Assembly (NCBI GenBank): GCA_041844835.1
Contig: JBGZBU010000039.1
Coordinates: 1-45,189, forward strand
Reading direction: 5' to 3'
Origin: CAUUCX01 sp041844835
GTDB taxonomy: Bacteria > Bacillota > Clostridia > Peptostreptococcales > Anaerovoracaceae
DNA: 45,189 nt
In this document: one piece after another, positions 43,179 to 45,189 of the stretch
Layout of the letters: each line of letters begins with the position of its first letter
Numbering within the stretch: position 1 is the first letter of the stretch
Notes under the pieces: generated by a model
The model's database searches: none
What the model saw: the letters and a program-made list of their open reading frames with translations, nothing else
What the model was told of the DNA's origin: nothing
Position numbers and translations under genes: made by a program

Positions 43179-43232
43179 CAATGTTCAGTCAAAGCTTAAG
43201 CAATGCTCATCAAAACTCAATCAATGCTCAAT
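43179..43232. repeat. Degenerate 11-bp tandem repeat before the ArsR gene
   Basis: Five units of about 11 bp follow each other: CAATGTTCAGT, CAAAGCTTAAG, CAATGCTCAT, CAAAACTCAAT and CAATGCTCAAT. They end one base before the ribosome binding site region of the ArsR-type gene. Spacing near one helical turn fits an operator array, but chance low complexity is possible. Confidence 0.5.
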
Positions 43233-43246
43233 CAGGAGGAAAAAAC

Positions 43247-43594
43247 ATGAGAATCAGAAGAGATAAGGAACATGAAATCGAGGGGCTTACGGATGCGGAA
43301 ATCGAAATAATTGCAAAAGCGTCTGATGCCCTTGCACATCCCGTCAGAATAAAACTGTATCGCTTCATCATGAAAAACAATATAGACAGAAAACGTCTCT
43401 GCAACAAAGACATAGTCGCCGCCATGGACTACTCTCAGGCGACTATATCGCAGCATCTCTCAAAACTCTGCAAGGCGGGGCTGCTCGACACGATGAAAGA
43501 AGATAAATTCACCTACTACTACGCAAACATGGGAATGCTCATGAAATACTTGAATGCCACAAAGAAACTCTCCACTTTCAAATTCGGCGAATGA
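43247..43594 (+). CDS. ArsR-type winged-helix regulator
   Basis: A 115-residue protein with one winged helix. The recognition helix region is MDYSQATISQHLSKLCKAGLL, followed by a wing ending KFTYYY, typical of ArsR. No metal-binding Cys pair of the CadC/ArsR kind (ELCVCDL) is present, so the signal is unclear. AGGAGG (43234-43239) lies 7 nt before the ATG at 43247; the ATG at 43181 is inside the repeat. It may govern the thiamine cluster or the transporter downstream, or itself. Confidence 0.85.
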   Translation: MRIRRDKEHEIEGLTDAEIEIIAKASDALAHPVRIKLYRFIMKNNIDRKRLCNKDIVAAMDYSQATISQHLSKLCKAGLLDTMKEDKFTYYYANMGMLMKYLNATKKLSTFKFGE

Positions 43595-43641
43595 TCGAGG
43601 TGAGCGCGGGGAAAAAGCCCTGCAAAAAATAAAAATAATAA

Positions 43642-43670
43642 TTGACATGCAAGATGACGTATGTTATCCT
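43642..43670 (+). promoter_or_regulatory. Sigma-A promoter of the lysine transporter operon
   Basis: A perfect -35 TTGACA (43642-43647), a 17-bp spacer and -10 TATCCT (43665-43670). It is followed by the L-box aptamer. Confidence 0.75.
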
Positions 43671-43708
43671 CAAAGGCAATTACATATTGTATCGCCTTGT
43701 CAAATGAA

Positions 43709-43858
43709 TGCAGAGGCGCGGAAACAATGAGTAAGCGACGGAGATTGACGGAATCGCAGAAGTCGTGGGAAAGGTGTTTCTGCCGAAGCCTTGAATTCCC
43801 GTATCGGATTCAGGTGCTGGACTCGGATTGAACAAATCCGTGGCTGTCAGCGGTTGAA
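43709..43858 (+). promoter_or_regulatory. Lysine riboswitch (L-box)
   Basis: The conserved L-box core is readable: AGAGGCGCG (43712-43720), GAGTA and GGAG, GGGAAAGG (43767-43774), TGCCGAAG (43781-43788), CTGG (43817-43820), a hairpin with CGGATT and AATCCG, and GGCTGTCA (43842-43849). The order and spacing match known L-boxes such as that of lysC. Outer boundaries are approximate. A terminator follows, so lysine should switch off the genes downstream by attenuation. Confidence 0.85.
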
Positions 43859-43921
43859 AAGATGAAAAAATCAATCGTTGTTGCGCTGTTTATATCGTTT
43901 AGACACGTTATCTGCTTGTAT

Positions 43922-43954
43922 GCCACAGGGACGAATAGTAACTGTGGCTTTTTT
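43922..43954 (+). terminator. Riboswitch-controlled terminator
   Basis: GCCACAG (43922-43928) pairs with CTGTGGC (43942-43948) and is followed by TTTTTT. It sits between the L-box and the binding-protein gene. Lysine binding presumably promotes it. Confidence 0.75.
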
Positions 43955-43999
43955 ATTGTTTGGACGGCGATGGTTGGTTTTAAGAAAAGGAGAACTGAA

Positions 44000-44857
44000 A
44001 TGAGCAGAAGAAGTTTATTAGCAATGCTGTTGACGATGATCATGGTCGTCTCACTCGCCGCCTGCGGTGGCAATTCGGATGACAAAAAAGGCGGTATAAC
44101 GGTAGAGGACGGCAAACTCAGAGTTGCCATGGAGTGCGGATATGCGCCGTTTAACTGGACACAGCTCGATGACTCCAATGGAGCCGTGAAAATCGCGGGA
44201 GAAAACGCATATGCCAACGGATACGACGTGCAGATAGCAAAAAAAATCGCCGAATCCATGGGGCTGGAACTTGAAATTGTAAAGCTCGTGTGGGAGTCCC
44301 TCCCTCCGGCGGTGGATTCGGGCTCGGTTGATTTGATAATAGCGGGCATGTCGCCTACGGAGAAACGCAGACAAATGCTCGATTTTGCAGATTATTATTA
44401 TTTGAGCGACCTCGTCATAGTCATGCAGGAGGGCAGCAAATATCAAAATGCAAAATCCCTTGCAGATCTCAGCGGCGCTAAAATAACGGCACAGCTCAAC
44501 ACTTTCCACTATGATGTCGTAGACCAGATTCCGGGAGTGCAGAAACAGGCTCCGATGGAAGATTTCCCTACGATGAGAGTGGCGCTCCAGAGCGGTGCTG
44601 TCGACGGATACGTATCGGAAAGACCGGAGGGAATATCGGCATCTGCGGCGATGAAAGGCATCACGTTCGTAGGATTTGAAGACGGAAGCGGATTCTCATA
44701 TGAAAAAAACGATGTTGCCGTAGCACCGGCGATGAAAAAGGGGAACGGCGCTCTTCTCAAAGCCGTAAACGAAGCTTTAGGCAAAATAAGCGAGGAAGAA
44801 CGGCAGGAAATAATGACGAAAATGATAAAGGTTCAACCCGTGATGGACGCGGAATAA
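44000..44857 (+). CDS. Substrate-binding lipoprotein of a lysine ABC importer
   Basis: A 285-residue SBP_bac_3 protein. A lipoprotein signal (lipobox LAAC, C22) is followed by LRVAMECGYAPFNW, YDVQIAKKIAESMGLELEIV and VDLIIAGMSPTEKRRQMLDFADYY, all marks of amino-acid binding proteins. The ATG at 44000 has AAGGAG 8 nt upstream; starts further upstream (43862) run through the terminator. Control by an L-box makes lysine the most likely ligand. A permease starts 59 nt later. Confidence 0.93.
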   Translation: MSRRSLLAMLLTMIMVVSLAACGGNSDDKKGGITVEDGKLRVAMECGYAPFNWTQLDDSNGAVKIAGENAYANGYDVQIAKKIAESMGLELEIVKLVWESLPPAVDSGSVDLIIAGMSPTEKRRQMLDFADYYYLSDLVIVMQEGSKYQNAKSLADLSGAKITAQLNTFHYDVVDQIPGVQKQAPMEDFPTMRVALQSGAVDGYVSERPEGISASAAMKGITFVGFEDGSGFSYEKNDVAVAPAMKKGNGALLKAVNEALGKISEEERQEIMTKMIKVQPVMDAE

Positions 44858-44916
44858 CGCGCCGCTGAAAAAAAACAAAATACCGACAAATTGATAAGTA
44901 TATAGAGGATAAAAAA

Positions 44917-45189
44917 ATGGGATTTTTTGAAAAGGTTGCAATGCTGCTGGACATGTACGGTCCGCTCTTTACAAAGGGAATATACATCACGCTGTTGCTT
45001 GCCGTTGTGGGCACCGGAGTGGGGCTGCTTCTGGGAGCGCTCGTGGGAGTCTACAGAACGATTCCGATCGAGCGGGAAAACAGACCGGTTGTGAGAGTGC
45101 TTTACAAGATAGGATATGCTCTTACAACCGTGTATATCGAACTTTTCAGGAGCACGCCGATGATGGTTCAGGCGATGGTGATATACTTC
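44917..45189 (+). CDS. Amino-acid ABC transporter permease, 3' end cut by window
   Basis: The first 91 residues are visible and the frame is open to the edge. MGFFEKVAMLLDMYGPLFTK is followed by a membrane helix (about 24-44). The segment YIELFRSTPMMVQAMVIYF matches the HisM/GlnP permease signature (FFRGTP-like). A weak site (TAGAGGAT) lies before the ATG. It probably pairs with the lysine-binding lipoprotein upstream. An ATPase could lie beyond the window; none is seen within it apart from that at 8068. Confidence 0.88.
   Translation, partial: MGFFEKVAMLLDMYGPLFTKGIYITLLLAVVGTGVGLLLGALVGVYRTIPIERENRPVVRVLYKIGYALTTVYIELFRSTPMMVQAMVIYF

Larger units (their letters stand above)
43595..43999. 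other. Leader region of the lysine transporter operon
   Basis: A 405-bp region with a sigma-A promoter (43642-43670), a lysine riboswitch (about 43709-43858), a terminator (43922-43954) and the ribosome binding site of the next gene. The open frame from 43862 is leader, not coding. Confidence 0.8.

Noticed and set aside
43862..43999. N-terminal extension of the lysine-binding protein
   Set aside because: It runs through the riboswitch terminator; a lipoprotein signal and AAGGAG support the start at 44000.

Overview
The window looks like a chromosomal segment of an anaerobic, Gram-positive bacterium of the Clostridia; a member near Eubacteriales Family XIII is a guess, not a result. Evidence for Gram-positive: S-layer homology (SLH) proteins, YwiB/DUF1934, DUF1846, a YdjI-YdjG-YdjH module, an L-box (lysine) riboswitch, sigma-A promoters and many AAGGAGG-type ribosome binding sites. 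Evidence for an anaerobe: radical-SAM ThiH for thiazole synthesis, a HemW-type radical-SAM protein, a small protein resembling the C-terminus of anaerobic ribonucleotide reductase, and a multi-FMN-binding surface protein. Nearly all genes are housekeeping or surface genes. I see no prophage, insertion sequence, integrase or CRISPR array.

Layout. 1-2191: 3' part of a secreted protein with three FMN-binding modules. 2401-5723: a MacA/MacB-like ABC efflux operon behind a consensus promoter whose -35 box overlaps an 8-bp-arm palindrome. 5886-7455 (minus): a small NrdD-C-terminus-like protein, then alanine racemase, sharing a bidirectional terminator with the efflux operon. 8014-8817: a solitary amino-acid ABC ATPase behind a strong promoter with two TTGCAT/ATGCATAA palindromes. 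8939-9013: tRNA-Arg(CCT). 9101-9655 (minus): manganese exporter MntP. 9906-20520: a long plus-strand run of CvpA, TadA, an Ig-like membrane protein, IspE, a GntR regulator, phosphoglucomutase, Ddl, YwiB, a CtpA protease and a DUF1846 protein. 20799-30949: a surface block with a 2044-residue secreted protein of unknown function and two SLH proteins. 30989-34003: LepA and HemW. 34031-34232: two tandem 98-bp palindromic elements, then glycerol kinase. 35890-39237: YdjI, YdjG and YdjH homologues. 39260-43066: thiS-thiF-thiG-thiH-thiE-like. 43247-43594: an ArsR-type regulator. 43642-45189: promoter, lysine riboswitch, terminator, substrate-binding lipoprotein and the start of its permease.

How they fit together. 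Alr and Ddl make and join D-alanine, and IspE feeds isoprenoid (undecaprenyl) synthesis; with phosphoglucomutase and CtpA they form a loose cell-envelope theme. The SLH proteins and the giant secreted protein probably build the outer surface. The lysine importer seems split: binding protein and permease sit under the L-box at the right end, with no ATPase in the part visible here, while an ATPase of the right family stands alone at 8068. That pairing is inference.

Least explained features: the tandem palindromic element before glpK, the two operator-like palindromes, the stand-alone NrdD-like protein, the giant surface protein, and two degenerate short-period repeats flanking the thiamine genes. 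Several starts are placed downstream of the longest possible start because of ribosome binding sites, terminators or a riboswitch; these are noted per gene.
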